A stretch of DNA of 64,000 nucleotides. Origin: Zoogloeaceae bacterium (GTDB taxonomy: Bacteria; Pseudomonadota; Gammaproteobacteria; Burkholderiales; Rhodocyclaceae). The translations under genes and the position numbers were made by a program. The notes under the pieces were generated by a model. It was not told the origin of the DNA, did no database searches, and saw only the letters and a program-made list of their open reading frames with translations. Shown here in pieces: positions 44,007 to 52,764 of the stretch (position 1 is its first letter; each line of letters starts with the position of its first letter). The stretch covers positions 124,001 to 188,000 of the forward strand of contig JACKMC010000003.1 in assembly GCA_024235595.1 (NCBI GenBank), written 5' to 3'.

Positions 44007-44918
44007 TCATCGACTCTTTCTTTCGCGTGCAATCGCGCTCTGCGGGACCGGGATGCCCGCCAGCGCACAGGCTTCGCGAACGTCCATTTCCTGCCACATG
44101 CCGCGCTTGAGCCTCGCCGGCAGGCGAACCGGGCCATATCTCAGACGCATCAGTCGGCTAACCGTCAATCCAACCGCCTCGAACATGCGCCGCACCTCGC
44201 GATTGCGACCCTCGGAAATCGTCACGTGATACCAGTGGTTTACGCCTTCGCCGCCTGCATCGCTGATCTCATTGAAGCGGGCGATTCCGTCCTCGAGCTG
44301 GATGCCGTTCTTCAGCAGCTCGATCTGCGACTCGTCGAGCGAACCCAGCAGACGCGCAGCGTATTCACGCTCCAGCTCGTAGCGCGGGTGCATCAGCCTG
44401 TTCGCCAGTTCGCCATCATTGGTGAAAAGCAGCAGGCCCGAGGTGTTCACATCCAGCCGTCCGACGGCGATCCAGCGCCCCCTGCGCAACACCGGCAGGC
44501 GGTCGAAGACGGAAACCCGCCCTTCCGGATCATCGCGCGATACGATCTCGCCATCGGGCTTGTGATAGACCAGTACCCGCGGCACCTTGATCGCGAACTG
44601 CAGATTGACCAGCTTGCCATTGACGCGGACACGGTCGAGCGGACCGATCTTCTGGCCGATGGTCGCGATCTCGCCATTCACCGAGATGCGCCCGGCACCG
44701 ATCATCTCCTCCACCTCGCGGCGGGAAGCGACCCCGGTCTGTGCCAGCACCTTCTGCAGCCGCTCGGGCTCGGCATCGGCGCCAGCGCCGCCACGGCGCT
44801 TCGGTGCGGCCGCCGGCCCTGGACCATGGCGCAGCTCCTCAGCCTTCGGGGGTCTCGGTGTCGCCGGCCTCGGGCGACTCGATTTGCGGTAATTCGACAA
44901 GATCCATGATCCTTTCAA
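44007..44918 (-). CDS. rluB: 23S rRNA pseudouridine synthase RluB/RsuA family
   Basis: 303 residues. A basic, Pro/Ala-rich N-terminus (about 1-48) precedes an S4 RNA-binding domain (ERLQKVLAQTGVASRREVEEMI) and the RsuA-type catalytic domain (GRLDVNTSGLLLFTNDG with the catalytic aspartate). Most like RluB. The ATG used overlaps scpB by 80 bases, an unusually long overlap; a start nearer the S4 domain is possible but no good ATG exists. Last gene of the hydrolase-to-scpB-rluB run. Confidence 0.9.
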   Translation of the reverse strand: MKGSWILSNYRKSSRPRPATPRPPKAEELRHGPGPAAAPKRRGGAGADAEPERLQKVLAQTGVASRREVEEMIGAGRISVNGEIATIGQKIGPLDRVRVNGKLVNLQFAIKVPRVLVYHKPDGEIVSRDDPEGRVSVFDRLPVLRRGRWIAVGRLDVNTSGLLLFTNDGELANRLMHPRYELEREYAARLLGSLDESQIELLKNGIQLEDGIARFNEISDAGGEGVNHWYHVTISEGRNREVRRMFEAVGLTVSRLMRLRYGPVRLPARLKRGMWQEMDVREACALAGIPVPQSAIARERKSR

Positions 44919-45438
44919 TTTCGGTTAGCGGCGGCAGCTCGGTCAGGCTCAGCAAGCCGAGATCATCGAGAAATCGCCGCGTCGTTGCCAGAAGCGCTGG
45001 TCGCCCCGGCTGGTCGCGGTGACCGACGACGTCTACCCAGCCACGCGACTCGAGGGTCTTGATGACGTTTGTTGACACCGCGACACCGCGAATTTCTTCG
45101 ATGTCACCACGCGTCACCGGCTGGCGATAAGCAATGATTGCCAGTGTTTCGAGCACCGCTCGGGAATACCGGGGCGGTCGCTCATCCTTGAGACGATCGA
45201 GATAGGCCTGGTATTCGGGGCGGGTGCGAAAACGCCAGCCGCCTGCCACCTGCACGAGCTCGATGCCGCGATCAGACCACATTTCGCGCAACTCCTCCAG
45301 CAGGCGGCGCACCAGGTCGGCGCCCGGGTCCTCCTCGAACAACTGCCTCAAGCGGGCCACGGAAAGCGGTGTCTGTGCGGCGAACAACGCGGTTTCGAGG
45401 ATCAGCTTGAAGGATTCAGGCGAATTCGGGGTCTGCAT
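44839..45438 (-). CDS. scpB: Segregation and condensation protein B
   Basis: 199 residues with two winged-helix domains: ILETALFAAQTPLSVARLRQLF at the N-terminus and RAVLETLAIIAYRQPVTRGDIEEIRG in the second. With ScpA it forms the kleisin complex of bacterial SMC. The start overlaps scpA by 23 bases. Confidence 0.95.
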   Translation of the reverse strand: MQTPNSPESFKLILETALFAAQTPLSVARLRQLFEEDPGADLVRRLLEELREMWSDRGIELVQVAGGWRFRTRPEYQAYLDRLKDERPPRYSRAVLETLAIIAYRQPVTRGDIEEIRGVAVSTNVIKTLESRGWVDVVGHRDQPGRPALLATTRRFLDDLGLLSLTELPPLTEIERIMDLVELPQIESPEAGDTETPEG

Positions 45439-46249
45439 CGGTCAGTTTCACGTAAATAGGCGCGAACGGCTCGTTCTGGGTGCAGGCAACCAGCCGCTCC
45501 TTGACCAGTTCCAGCACGGCAAGAAAGCCCACCACCAACGCGGGAACGCCCAGGGCGCTGTCGAAAAGCGTATCGAAAGCGACAAACTCGCCGCCCTGAA
45601 GCCTGCGCATGATCGAGATCATGTGCTCGCGCACCGACAGCTCTTCGCGATTCACGCGGTGATGCTGGGTGAGCCGGGCCTTGCGCACCATGCGCAGCCA
45701 GGCATGCTGGAGGTCGTGCAGGCTGACCTCGGGTTGGCGCTCCACGACCTTTTCGGCGACATACACACTGATCCATTCGAAATCGCGCTCGACACGCGGC
45801 ATCGCGTCCAGCTTGGCCGCCGCGAGCTTGGTCTGTTCGTACTCCAGCAGGCGCCGCACCAGTTCCGCACGCGGGTCGACGCCGTCGTCCTCGCTCTCGG
45901 CTGCGGGCCGCGGCAACAGCAGGCGGGACTTGATCTCCAGCAGCATGGCCGCCATGAGAAGATACTCCGCAGCCAGCTCGAGATTGCTCGATCGCATTGC
46001 CTCGACATAGACGAGGTACTGCGCCGTGAGCGGCGCCATCGGAATGTCGAGGACATTGAGGTTGGCCTTGCGGATCAGGTAGAGCAGCAGATCCAGCGGC
46101 CCCTCGAAGGCATCGAGAATGATCTCCAGCGCACCGGGCGGAATGTAGAGATCCTTTGGAAACTCCATCAGCGGCTCGCCGTACAGGCGCGCCACCGCCG
46201 CCAGTTGGGCGGGCGTTTCAACCGGGACGAGCTCAAGGGGCAAATTCAT
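45416..46249 (-). CDS. scpA: Segregation and condensation protein A
   Basis: 277-residue kleisin that bridges the SMC heads. The N-terminal FEGPLDLLLYLIRKANLNVLDIPMAPLTAQYL block is diagnostic. A GTG at 46258 would add three residues; I chose the ATG. It follows trpS by about 48 bases and overlaps scpB. Confidence 0.95.
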   Translation of the reverse strand: MNLPLELVPVETPAQLAAVARLYGEPLMEFPKDLYIPPGALEIILDAFEGPLDLLLYLIRKANLNVLDIPMAPLTAQYLVYVEAMRSSNLELAAEYLLMAAMLLEIKSRLLLPRPAAESEDDGVDPRAELVRRLLEYEQTKLAAAKLDAMPRVERDFEWISVYVAEKVVERQPEVSLHDLQHAWLRMVRKARLTQHHRVNREELSVREHMISIMRRLQGGEFVAFDTLFDSALGVPALVVGFLAVLELVKERLVACTQNEPFAPIYVKLTDADPEFA

Positions 46250-46297
46250 TCGCGGCACATCGTCAATCGCGGGCCAGGCTTAACCGGCGGGCCCGGA

Positions 46298-47500
46298 TCA
46301 ACCGTAATCGAGCCCCATGGCCTCGCGGACGTCGCGCATCGTCTCCTGCGCCAGCTTGCGCGCCCGCTCGCCACCATCGGCAATGATGTTGCGCACCAGG
46401 GTGGGATCTTCCACGTAGGGCTGAGCGCGCTCGCGCATGTCGGCCTGTTCCTTGAGAATCGCTTCGAGCACCGGTTGCTTGCAGTCCAGGCAGCCGATCC
46501 CCGCGCTTCGGCAGCCCTCCTGCACCCACGCGCGGGTCGCATCGTCGCTGTAAATCTGGTGGAACTGCCATACCGGACATTTGTCCGGATCGCCCGGATC
46601 GGTGCGCCTCACACGTGCAGGATCGGTCTGCATGGTGCGAATCTTCTTGGTAATGGATTCCGCCTCTTCACGCAAGAAAATCGTGTTGCCATAGGACTTT
46701 GACATCTTGGTGCCGTCAAGGCCGGGCATCTTCGCCGCCTCGGTAAGCAATGCGTCCGGCTCCGCGAGGATCATCTTGCCGCCGCCCGCCAGGTGCCCGT
46801 AGAGGCGTTCGCGGTCGCCCAGGCTGAGGTTCTGGGTCTCCTCGAGAAGCGCGTGCGCCTGTTCGAGCGCCGTCTCCTCCCCGTCCTGCAGGAATCGGGT
46901 ACGCAACTCCTCATAGAGCTTGGCCCGCTTGGAGCCGAGCTTGCGCACCGCTTCGCGCGCTTTCTCCTCAAAGCCGGGCTCCCGTCCGTACAGGTGGTTG
47001 AAGCGCCTCGCCACCTCGCGGGTGAATTCCACATGGGGCACCTGGTCCTCACCCACCGGAACCTTGTCGGCGCGATAGATCAGGATGTCGGCAGACTGCA
47101 ACAGCGGATAGCCGAGGAAACCGTAGGTCGATAGATCCTTGTCGCTGAGCTTTTCCTGCTGGTCCTTGTAGGTCGGCACGCGTTCCAGCCAACCAAGCGG
47201 GCACATCATCGAAAGCAGCAGATGCAGTTCGGCGTGCTCGGGCACCCGGGACTGGATGAACAAGGTCGCCTGCGCAGGATCCACGCCCGCAGCCAGCCAA
47301 TCCACCAGCATGTCCCAGACGCTTTCCTCGATCACCCGCGGGTCATCGTATGCGGTGGTCAGTGCATGCCAGTCGGCAACGAAGAACAGGCAGGGATACT
47401 CCGCCTGCAGTTTTACCCAATTCTTGAGGACGCCATGATAGTGGCCGAGATGGAGACGGCCGGTTGGCCGCATGCCGGAGAGAACGCGTTCTGCGTACAT
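46298..47500 (-). CDS. trpS: Tryptophanyl-tRNA synthetase
   Basis: 400 residues, longer than the 330-340 of the E. coli enzyme. Class I signatures: RPTGRLHLGHYHG (HIGH) near 12-24 and GTKMSKSYGN (KMSKS) near 255. The extra length lies partly after KMSKS and includes a CLDCK segment, seen in a known longer TrpRS subgroup. It sits 8 bases after the M50 protease gene. Confidence 0.97.
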   Translation of the reverse strand: MYAERVLSGMRPTGRLHLGHYHGVLKNWVKLQAEYPCLFFVADWHALTTAYDDPRVIEESVWDMLVDWLAAGVDPAQATLFIQSRVPEHAELHLLLSMMCPLGWLERVPTYKDQQEKLSDKDLSTYGFLGYPLLQSADILIYRADKVPVGEDQVPHVEFTREVARRFNHLYGREPGFEEKAREAVRKLGSKRAKLYEELRTRFLQDGEETALEQAHALLEETQNLSLGDRERLYGHLAGGGKMILAEPDALLTEAAKMPGLDGTKMSKSYGNTIFLREEAESITKKIRTMQTDPARVRRTDPGDPDKCPVWQFHQIYSDDATRAWVQEGCRSAGIGCLDCKQPVLEAILKEQADMRERAQPYVEDPTLVRNIIADGGERARKLAQETMRDVREAMGLDYG

Positions 47501-47508
47501 GAGGATGT

Positions 47509-48165
47509 CTAAATTCCGAAAACAAGGTCAAGAGAATAGCGGAACAGGGCCACCAGGGGCCCGAGCACCGCCTCGAGCATGCCGGTAAACAGCAGCACCA
47601 GAAGAATTGGAAAGCCGTACGGCTCGAGCTTGGCGAAGCTGATCGCCAAGCGGTTCGGCAACAGACTGACCGCAATCCGTCCGCCGTCGAGCGGCGGCAC
47701 CGGAATGAGGTTGAGGAACATCAGGATGGCGTTGATCTGCACCCCCGCGTCGGCCATCTTCATTGCCGGGATACGGTAGGCCGTATCGCCCATGCGCAGC
47801 GCAATGCCGAACATCAGGGCCCAGCCTATCGCCATCAGCAGGTTCGCGAACGGCCCCGCCGCCGCGACCCACAGCATGTCCGCCTTGGGCCGGCGCAGCC
47901 TGCCGAAGCTCACCGGCACCGGCTTGGCCCAGCCGAACAGCATTCCCCCACCGAACAACGAGCTCACAGCGAGGATCAGGCCCGGCACCAGCAAGGTACC
48001 GACCGGATCGATATGACTGAGCGGATTGAGCGTGATCCGCCCCGCCTGCTCGGCGGTGGGGTCGCCGAAATGGCGCGCCACATAGCCGTGCGCAGCCTCG
48101 TGCAGGGTAATGGCGAAGAGCACCGGGATCGCCCAGATCGCCAGGGTGGATATCAATTGTTCCAT
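47509..48165 (-). CDS. Site-2 protease (M50) family membrane metalloprotease
   Basis: 218 residues with about five to six helices. Zinc-binding HEAAH near residues 22-26 and the third ligand in NLIPVPPLDGGRI. No PDZ domain, like the SREBP/YwhC-type minimal proteases. A TTG one codon upstream is ignored. The substrate is unknown. It lies in the conserved PHP-yciO-M50-trpS-scpAB order. Confidence 0.92.
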   Translation of the reverse strand: MEQLISTLAIWAIPVLFAITLHEAAHGYVARHFGDPTAEQAGRITLNPLSHIDPVGTLLVPGLILAVSSLFGGGMLFGWAKPVPVSFGRLRRPKADMLWVAAAGPFANLLMAIGWALMFGIALRMGDTAYRIPAMKMADAGVQINAILMFLNLIPVPPLDGGRIAVSLLPNRLAISFAKLEPYGFPILLVLLFTGMLEAVLGPLVALFRYSLDLVFGI

Positions 48166-48223
48166 CAAATGCTTCGGAAGATCCCGGAAAAGCCTCGCAT
48201 TCTAGCAGACGCTCCGCCCCGCC

Positions 48224-48856
48224 TCAGTCGGCAGACAGTCCGAATGGTTCGAGCGAGCCGCGCCCGGCCCGCACAAGCTCGGGTACGCCGGAAGTCAGAT
48301 CGATCACCGAAGTCGCCTCGGCACCGCAATAGCCGGCCTCGATGACCAGGTCGAGCTGCTTGCCCAGGCGATCGCGGATCTCTTCCGGGTCGGTGAGCGG
48401 CAAATCCTCGTCGGGCAGCAGCAGGGTCGAGCTGAGGAGCGGCTCGTTGAGTTCGACCAGCAGCGCGCTGATCAGCGGATGCTCGGGCACCCGCAAGCCG
48501 ATGGTCTTGCGTTTCGGGTGCAGTACCCTGCGCGGCAACTCCTTGGTCCCCTCCAGAATGAAGGTGTAGGGACCAGGAGTCGTTGCCTTGAGCAGACGGT
48601 ACTGGGCATTGTCCACCCGCGCGTAGGTGGCGATCTCGGAGAGATCGCGCACCAGCAGGGTGAAGTGATGGCGCTCTCCGACGCCCCGGATCCGCCTGAT
48701 GCGCTCGAGCAAGGATGCATCGCCGGTATGCCCGGCCAGCGCATAGGCCGAATCCGTGGGCAGCGCCGCGAGGCCTCCGCTGCGAATGATTTCGGCGGCC
48801 TGCCTTATGAGGCGCGGCTGCGGTTGTTCGCTGTGGATGCTGAAAAACTGTGCCAT
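48224..48856 (-). CDS. YciO/YrdC/Sua5-family protein (threonylcarbamoyl-AMP synthase-like)
   Basis: 210 residues. The YrdC fold is visible from GGLAALPTDSAYALAG and TPGPYTFILEGTKELPRR. The KRKTIGLRVPEHPL motif and genomic position next to a PHP gene point to YciO rather than TsaC; YciO has related nucleotide-binding chemistry but an unclear role in tRNA t6A formation. It starts 1 base after the PHP gene stop. Confidence 0.88.
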   Translation of the reverse strand: MAQFFSIHSEQPQPRLIRQAAEIIRSGGLAALPTDSAYALAGHTGDASLLERIRRIRGVGERHHFTLLVRDLSEIATYARVDNAQYRLLKATTPGPYTFILEGTKELPRRVLHPKRKTIGLRVPEHPLISALLVELNEPLLSSTLLLPDEDLPLTDPEEIRDRLGKQLDLVIEAGYCGAEATSVIDLTSGVPELVRAGRGSLEPFGLSAD

Positions 48857-49732
48857 TTACCGGGTCTTCAATGAATAGGTTCCGCGCTGCTCCACGGCAA
48901 AGCGGGTCCATACGGGTTCAAGGTCGGGCGGCAAGGCTTCACTGCCGCCAATATCGGCCGGACTCTCGTCCGGGCCATGAAAATCGGAGGCGCGCGAGGC
49001 CAGCAGCCCATGGCGTCTCGCAAGCGTCGCGATGCGCTCGACTTCACCGTCGAGCGGGCAACCCGAGACCACCTCCATCGCCTCGCCGCCGAGCGCGATG
49101 AACTCTTCGATGAGCGTTTCCAGTTCCCCGCCGTCGAGGCGATACCTGCCGGGGTGAGCGATGACCGCAACGCCGCCCGCGGCGCGAATCCAGCCCACCG
49201 CATCGGCGAGCGACGCCCATTCGTGCTCGACGTAGCCCGGCTTGCCCTTCGCGAGATAGTAACGAAAGACCGTCTGCACGTCGGCCATCAGCCCCGTGGA
49301 CACGATATGGCGGGCAAAATGGGCACGGCTGACCAGCGCCGGATTTCGCGCGAAGCGGCGGGCGCCCTCGAACGCACCATGGATGCCGGCTCTATCGAGC
49401 TCCGCCGACATGCGCCTGGCGCGCTCGTCGCGCCCCAAGCGCAGCGCCTCGAGCCCGGTGAGCAACCGCGGATTGGCGGGATCGATGCCCAGCCCGACGA
49501 TATGCACGGTATCGCCGCGCCAGGTCACCGAAATCTCCACCCCTGGCAACAGCATCATGCCGAGCCTGGAAGCGGCCTCGGCCGCTTCGGCCAGGCCACC
49601 GGTCTCGTCGTGATCGGTCAGCGCAAGCAACTCCACCCCGTTTGCCACGGCGCGATGCACCAGTTCAGTGGGCGTGAGCCACCCATCCGAAACCGTGGAA
49701 TGGCTGTGCAGATCGGCGTTGAAGGGCTTCAT
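48857..49732 (-). CDS. PHP-domain phosphoesterase (RNase AM / YciV family)
   Basis: 291 residues. Metal-binding motifs in order: DLHSHSTVSDG at 7-17, TDHDE near 40, GVEIS near 65, AHPGRY near 195, and ASDFHG near 250. The family includes 3',5'-nucleotide bisphosphate phosphatase and 5'-3' exonuclease activity that matures rRNA 5' ends in E. coli. It starts 1 base after the hydrolase gene stop. Confidence 0.92.
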   Translation of the reverse strand: MKPFNADLHSHSTVSDGWLTPTELVHRAVANGVELLALTDHDETGGLAEAAEAASRLGMMLLPGVEISVTWRGDTVHIVGLGIDPANPRLLTGLEALRLGRDERARRMSAELDRAGIHGAFEGARRFARNPALVSRAHFARHIVSTGLMADVQTVFRYYLAKGKPGYVEHEWASLADAVGWIRAAGGVAVIAHPGRYRLDGGELETLIEEFIALGGEAMEVVSGCPLDGEVERIATLARRHGLLASRASDFHGPDESPADIGGSEALPPDLEPVWTRFAVEQRGTYSLKTR

Positions 49733-50626
49733 TCAGACCTCTCCTGGCGAGACCGGCTGCCCGACGAGGAGAAAATCCTCCACTGCGCGAGCGACGGCCA
49801 ATGGCTGGTCATGATGAAGGTTGTGACCTGAATCGGCGATGACGATTTCGCGAAAATCCCGAAAGCACGCCTTTGCCTGCCGATGATCGTCATCGCGCAC
49901 ACCCAACTTGCGTCGCAACACGGGGTCGTGCGGCACCAGCCACAACACCCGCGCACTGACCCTGCGCCAACAGGCGAGGGTCTCGGCCCGTCGATAGAGC
50001 ACCGGGTTGACCCGCCGGTGCGCAGGATCCGCAGCGTGGCCTACGGTGCCATCCGTCGCGACCTCGCCAAGATGCTCCGCCAGAAAAATCGCCTGCCCTC
50101 GATCGAGGCGAGGATTGTCTCTTTGCAGGCGCGAGGCGAACTCTTCGAGGTTCGAATAGCGCCGAAACCCGACCGGTGCGCCAAGCTCCTTGAGCCACTT
50201 TTCGAATCGGCCCGGCGCTTCGGCGGGCTCGCGGTCGGCGAGCCCGAAGCCGTCCAGCGACACCACCGAAGAGACCCGCGCGGGGCGCACGCCCGCATAC
50301 ATGCAGGCCACGTTCCCGCCCATGCTGTGCCCAAGCAGTCGCACCGGCGCCTCGGGCGACAGCGTATCGACGATGCGGTCGAGATCGGCCAGATAGTCCG
50401 GGAACCAGTAGGCATCTCCGGCATGGCCGGATTTGCCGAAACCACGCCAATCGGGGGCCACCACATGCCATTCGGCGGAAAACGCATCGACCAGAAACTG
50501 GAAGGTGGCCGACACATCCATCCATCCATGCAACAGCAACAGCAGCGGCGCGCTCTCCTCGCCCCACTCGCGCAAATGGATCGGCACACCCCGCACCTCG
50601 ATGAATCGACTTCTGGAAGGCTTCAT
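49733..50626 (-). CDS. Alpha/beta-hydrolase fold protein
   Basis: 297 residues. The oxyanion segment LLHGWMD, the nucleophile elbow GHSMGG (serine near 98), and a late ADSGHNLHHDQP with the catalytic histidine are present. Substrate not predictable. First gene of the long minus-strand run that ends with rluB; its promoter must lie in the 230 bases before the gcv riboswitch. Confidence 0.9.
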   Translation of the reverse strand: MKPSRSRFIEVRGVPIHLREWGEESAPLLLLLHGWMDVSATFQFLVDAFSAEWHVVAPDWRGFGKSGHAGDAYWFPDYLADLDRIVDTLSPEAPVRLLGHSMGGNVACMYAGVRPARVSSVVSLDGFGLADREPAEAPGRFEKWLKELGAPVGFRRYSNLEEFASRLQRDNPRLDRGQAIFLAEHLGEVATDGTVGHAADPAHRRVNPVLYRRAETLACWRRVSARVLWLVPHDPVLRRKLGVRDDDHRQAKACFRDFREIVIADSGHNLHHDQPLAVARAVEDFLLVGQPVSPGEV

Positions 50627-50823
50627 GACGCGATTCTAGCCCGCATTTCCTGCGCTGGCGTGACGCGAGGGCTTCGAGACGCCAGCTTGCGGTGGCACGG
50701 TGGCGCGACGATGGTGTGGCCGCCATGAAATCGAGCCGGAGCGCGGGCCCGGATCGCGCTGGGGCGAGCGTCCCGCTGGCCGCAGCCTTGGCGGGACGAG
50801 AAACACAGCTTGCCAGCAACCCC
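50627..50823. other. Intergenic region upstream of the hydrolase and gcv genes
   Basis: About 200 bases before the gcv promoter. I see no coding frame with family resemblance, repeat or terminator. It presumably carries the minus-strand hydrolase promoter. Confidence 0.5.
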
Positions 50824-50852
50824 TTGCGGGCAATCCCGCCCGATGCTATCGT
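50824..50852 (+). promoter_or_regulatory. Candidate sigma-70 promoter of the gcv operon
   Basis: TTGCGG (50824-50829), 17-bp spacer, TATCGT (50847-50852), 8 bases before the start of the glycine riboswitch. Confidence 0.6.
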
Positions 50853-50860
50853 CCGCCGGT

Positions 50861-51080
50861 CTCGCGGGAGAGCACTCCCGCCGCAGCTCTCACGCTGCGC
50901 AAGATGAGTCGCCGAAGGCGTAACCCCCGGAACCGCTCAGGCAAACAGGACCGCGAGACGAATCGAAACTCTGGAGAGCGATGTGGGCGCGAGACGCGCT
51001 GGCACATCCACCGAAGGGGCACGCGGCAACGCTCACCGAGCGCGGCTGCAATCTCTCAGGTAAAAGGGACAGACGGGGTC
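50861..51080 (+). ncRNA. Tandem glycine riboswitch upstream of gcvT
   Basis: Two glycine aptamers in series. The first (about 50861-50957) has the GGGAGAGC start, the GCCGAAGG core, the CTCAGGCAAACAGGACCG end, and closing stem TCGCGG/CCGCGA. The second (about 50968-51080) has TGGAGAGC, ACCGAAGGGGC and CTCTCAGGTAAAAGGGAC. Between riboswitch and gcvT, GACGGGG (51072-51078) can pair with CCCCGTC (51102-51108); no T run follows it, so control may act on translation or Rho rather than on an intrinsic terminator. Confidence 0.95.
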
Positions 51081-51148
51081 GTGGCCGATTGGCTGCCGCG
51101 CCCCCGTCAATGTTGCCTACACTGAGACCTGAGCCGAGGAGCCCCCGC

Positions 51149-52234
51149 ATGGCCAAGCAGACCCCACTTCACGCCACACACGTTGCCGCCGGAGCGCGGA
51201 TGGTCGATTTCGCCGGCTGGGACATGCCGGTCAACTACGGCTCGCAGATCGAGGAACACCACGCGGTGCGCCGCGATGCCGGCATGTTCGACGTCTCGCA
51301 CATGCTTGCCGTGGACGTCGAAGGCGCGGACGCCGAACGATGGCTTCGCGGCCTGCTCGCCAACGACGTTTCGAAACTGCGCACGTCGGGCAAGGCGCTT
51401 TACTCGTGCATGCTCAATCCGCAAGGTGGCGTGATCGACGATCTGATCGTGTACTTCTTCGATGAACAGCAGTACCGCATCGTGGTCAACGCGGGCACTG
51501 CCGACAAGGACTTGTCGTGGATGCGGCGCAATATCGCCGATACCGGCGCGAACCTCACCCTTGAATCCCGCCGGGACCTCGCGATGATCGCGGTGCAGGG
51601 TCCCAACGCCCGCAGCAAGACCTGGTCTGCGTTGCCCGGCAGCGAAGCGGTGAGCGCCGAACTCAAGCCCTTCCAGGCTGCCTGGTTTGACGAGATCCTG
51701 ATCGCCCGTACCGGCTACACCGGCGAAGACGGCTTCGAACTCACCCTGCCCGCGAACCGTGCGGCCGAAATCTGGACTGCGCTTTCGGCGACTGGTGTTG
51801 CGCCCTGCGGCCTTGGCGCCCGCGACACCTTGCGTCTGGAGGCCGGCATGAACCTCTATGGTCAAGACATGGACGATACGGTTTCGCCGCTCGATGCCGG
51901 GCTGGCGTGGACGGTGGATTTCAAGGACTCCGGGCGCGACTTCGTTGGCAAGGCGGCGCTGCTCGCCAAGCCCCAGGCCCAGGAGATGCTCGGCCTGATT
52001 CTCGACGACAAGGGCGTCCTTCGCGCCCACATGAAGGTATTCACCAGTGCCGGCGAAGGCGAAACCTCGAGCGGCAGCTTTTCACCCACCCTGGAAAAAT
52101 CCATCGCCTTTGCCCGCCTGCCGCTCGGCACCAGCGCAGGCGAGGCGGTCGAGGTCGAGATCCGTGGCAAGCGGGTGGCTGCGCACACCGTGAAACTGCC
52201 CTTCGCCCGCAACGGCAAGGTGCTGGCAGCTTGA
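51149..52234 (+). CDS. gcvT: Glycine cleavage system aminomethyltransferase (T protein)
   Basis: 361 residues. Transfers the methylene group from the H-protein-bound intermediate to tetrahydrofolate and releases ammonia. Recognised by MVDFAGWDMPVNYGSQ, GMFDVSHM, ARTGYTGEDGFEL and GLGARDTLRLEAGMNLYG. I chose ATG 51149 because GAGGAG lies 9 bases upstream; an in-frame ATG at 51110 overlaps the leader hairpin. First gene of gcvT-H-P. Confidence 0.97.
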   Translation: MAKQTPLHATHVAAGARMVDFAGWDMPVNYGSQIEEHHAVRRDAGMFDVSHMLAVDVEGADAERWLRGLLANDVSKLRTSGKALYSCMLNPQGGVIDDLIVYFFDEQQYRIVVNAGTADKDLSWMRRNIADTGANLTLESRRDLAMIAVQGPNARSKTWSALPGSEAVSAELKPFQAAWFDEILIARTGYTGEDGFELTLPANRAAEIWTALSATGVAPCGLGARDTLRLEAGMNLYGQDMDDTVSPLDAGLAWTVDFKDSGRDFVGKAALLAKPQAQEMLGLILDDKGVLRAHMKVFTSAGEGETSSGSFSPTLEKSIAFARLPLGTSAGEAVEVEIRGKRVAAHTVKLPFARNGKVLAA

Positions 52235-52304
52235 CAGGCGCGCCGAGCCACCTCGTTCAGAATCCGCTTTCCTTCCTCACCCGTTTTCAATCCGGAGCCC
52301 TACG

Positions 52305-52691
52305 ATGAGCAACATCCCCGCCGACCTCAAGTACACCAAGTCCCATGAATGGATCCGCGCCGAAGCAGACGGCAGTCTGACCATCGGCGTGACCGACCAT
52401 GCGCAGGAAGCCCTCGGCGACGTCGTCTTCCTCGAACTGCCCGAAGAGGGCCGCAGCCTCGCGGCAGGCGAGGCCTGCGCAGTGATCGAATCGGTCAAGG
52501 CCGCATCGGACATCTATGCGCCGGTCGCCGGAGAAGTGATCGGCTTCAACCAGGAGGCGGTGGACGCCCCGGAGGCGGTCAACGCCGACGCCTACGCGGC
52601 ATGGCTGTTCAAGCTCAAGCCCGCCGCGGGCAGCGATCTGTCCGTGCTGCTCGATGCCGCCGGCTACCAGGCCGTGGTCGACGCCGCCTGA
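52305..52691 (+). CDS. gcvH: Glycine cleavage system H protein
   Basis: 128-residue lipoyl carrier. The lipoylated lysine is K65 in ESVKAAS; YTKSHEWIR and GVTDHAQEALGDVVF are typical. It shuttles the aminomethyl group between P, T and L proteins. It lies 70 bases after gcvT and about 75-100 before gcvP. Confidence 0.98.
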   Translation: MSNIPADLKYTKSHEWIRAEADGSLTIGVTDHAQEALGDVVFLELPEEGRSLAAGEACAVIESVKAASDIYAPVAGEVIGFNQEAVDAPEAVNADAYAAWLFKLKPAAGSDLSVLLDAAGYQAVVDAA

Positions 52692-52764
52692 TACGCGCCG
52701 CAGCGGCCGTCCGGCATCCGTCGGGCGGCCCAGCCTTGCCACGAGAATTCCGCCCCCACCCGCC

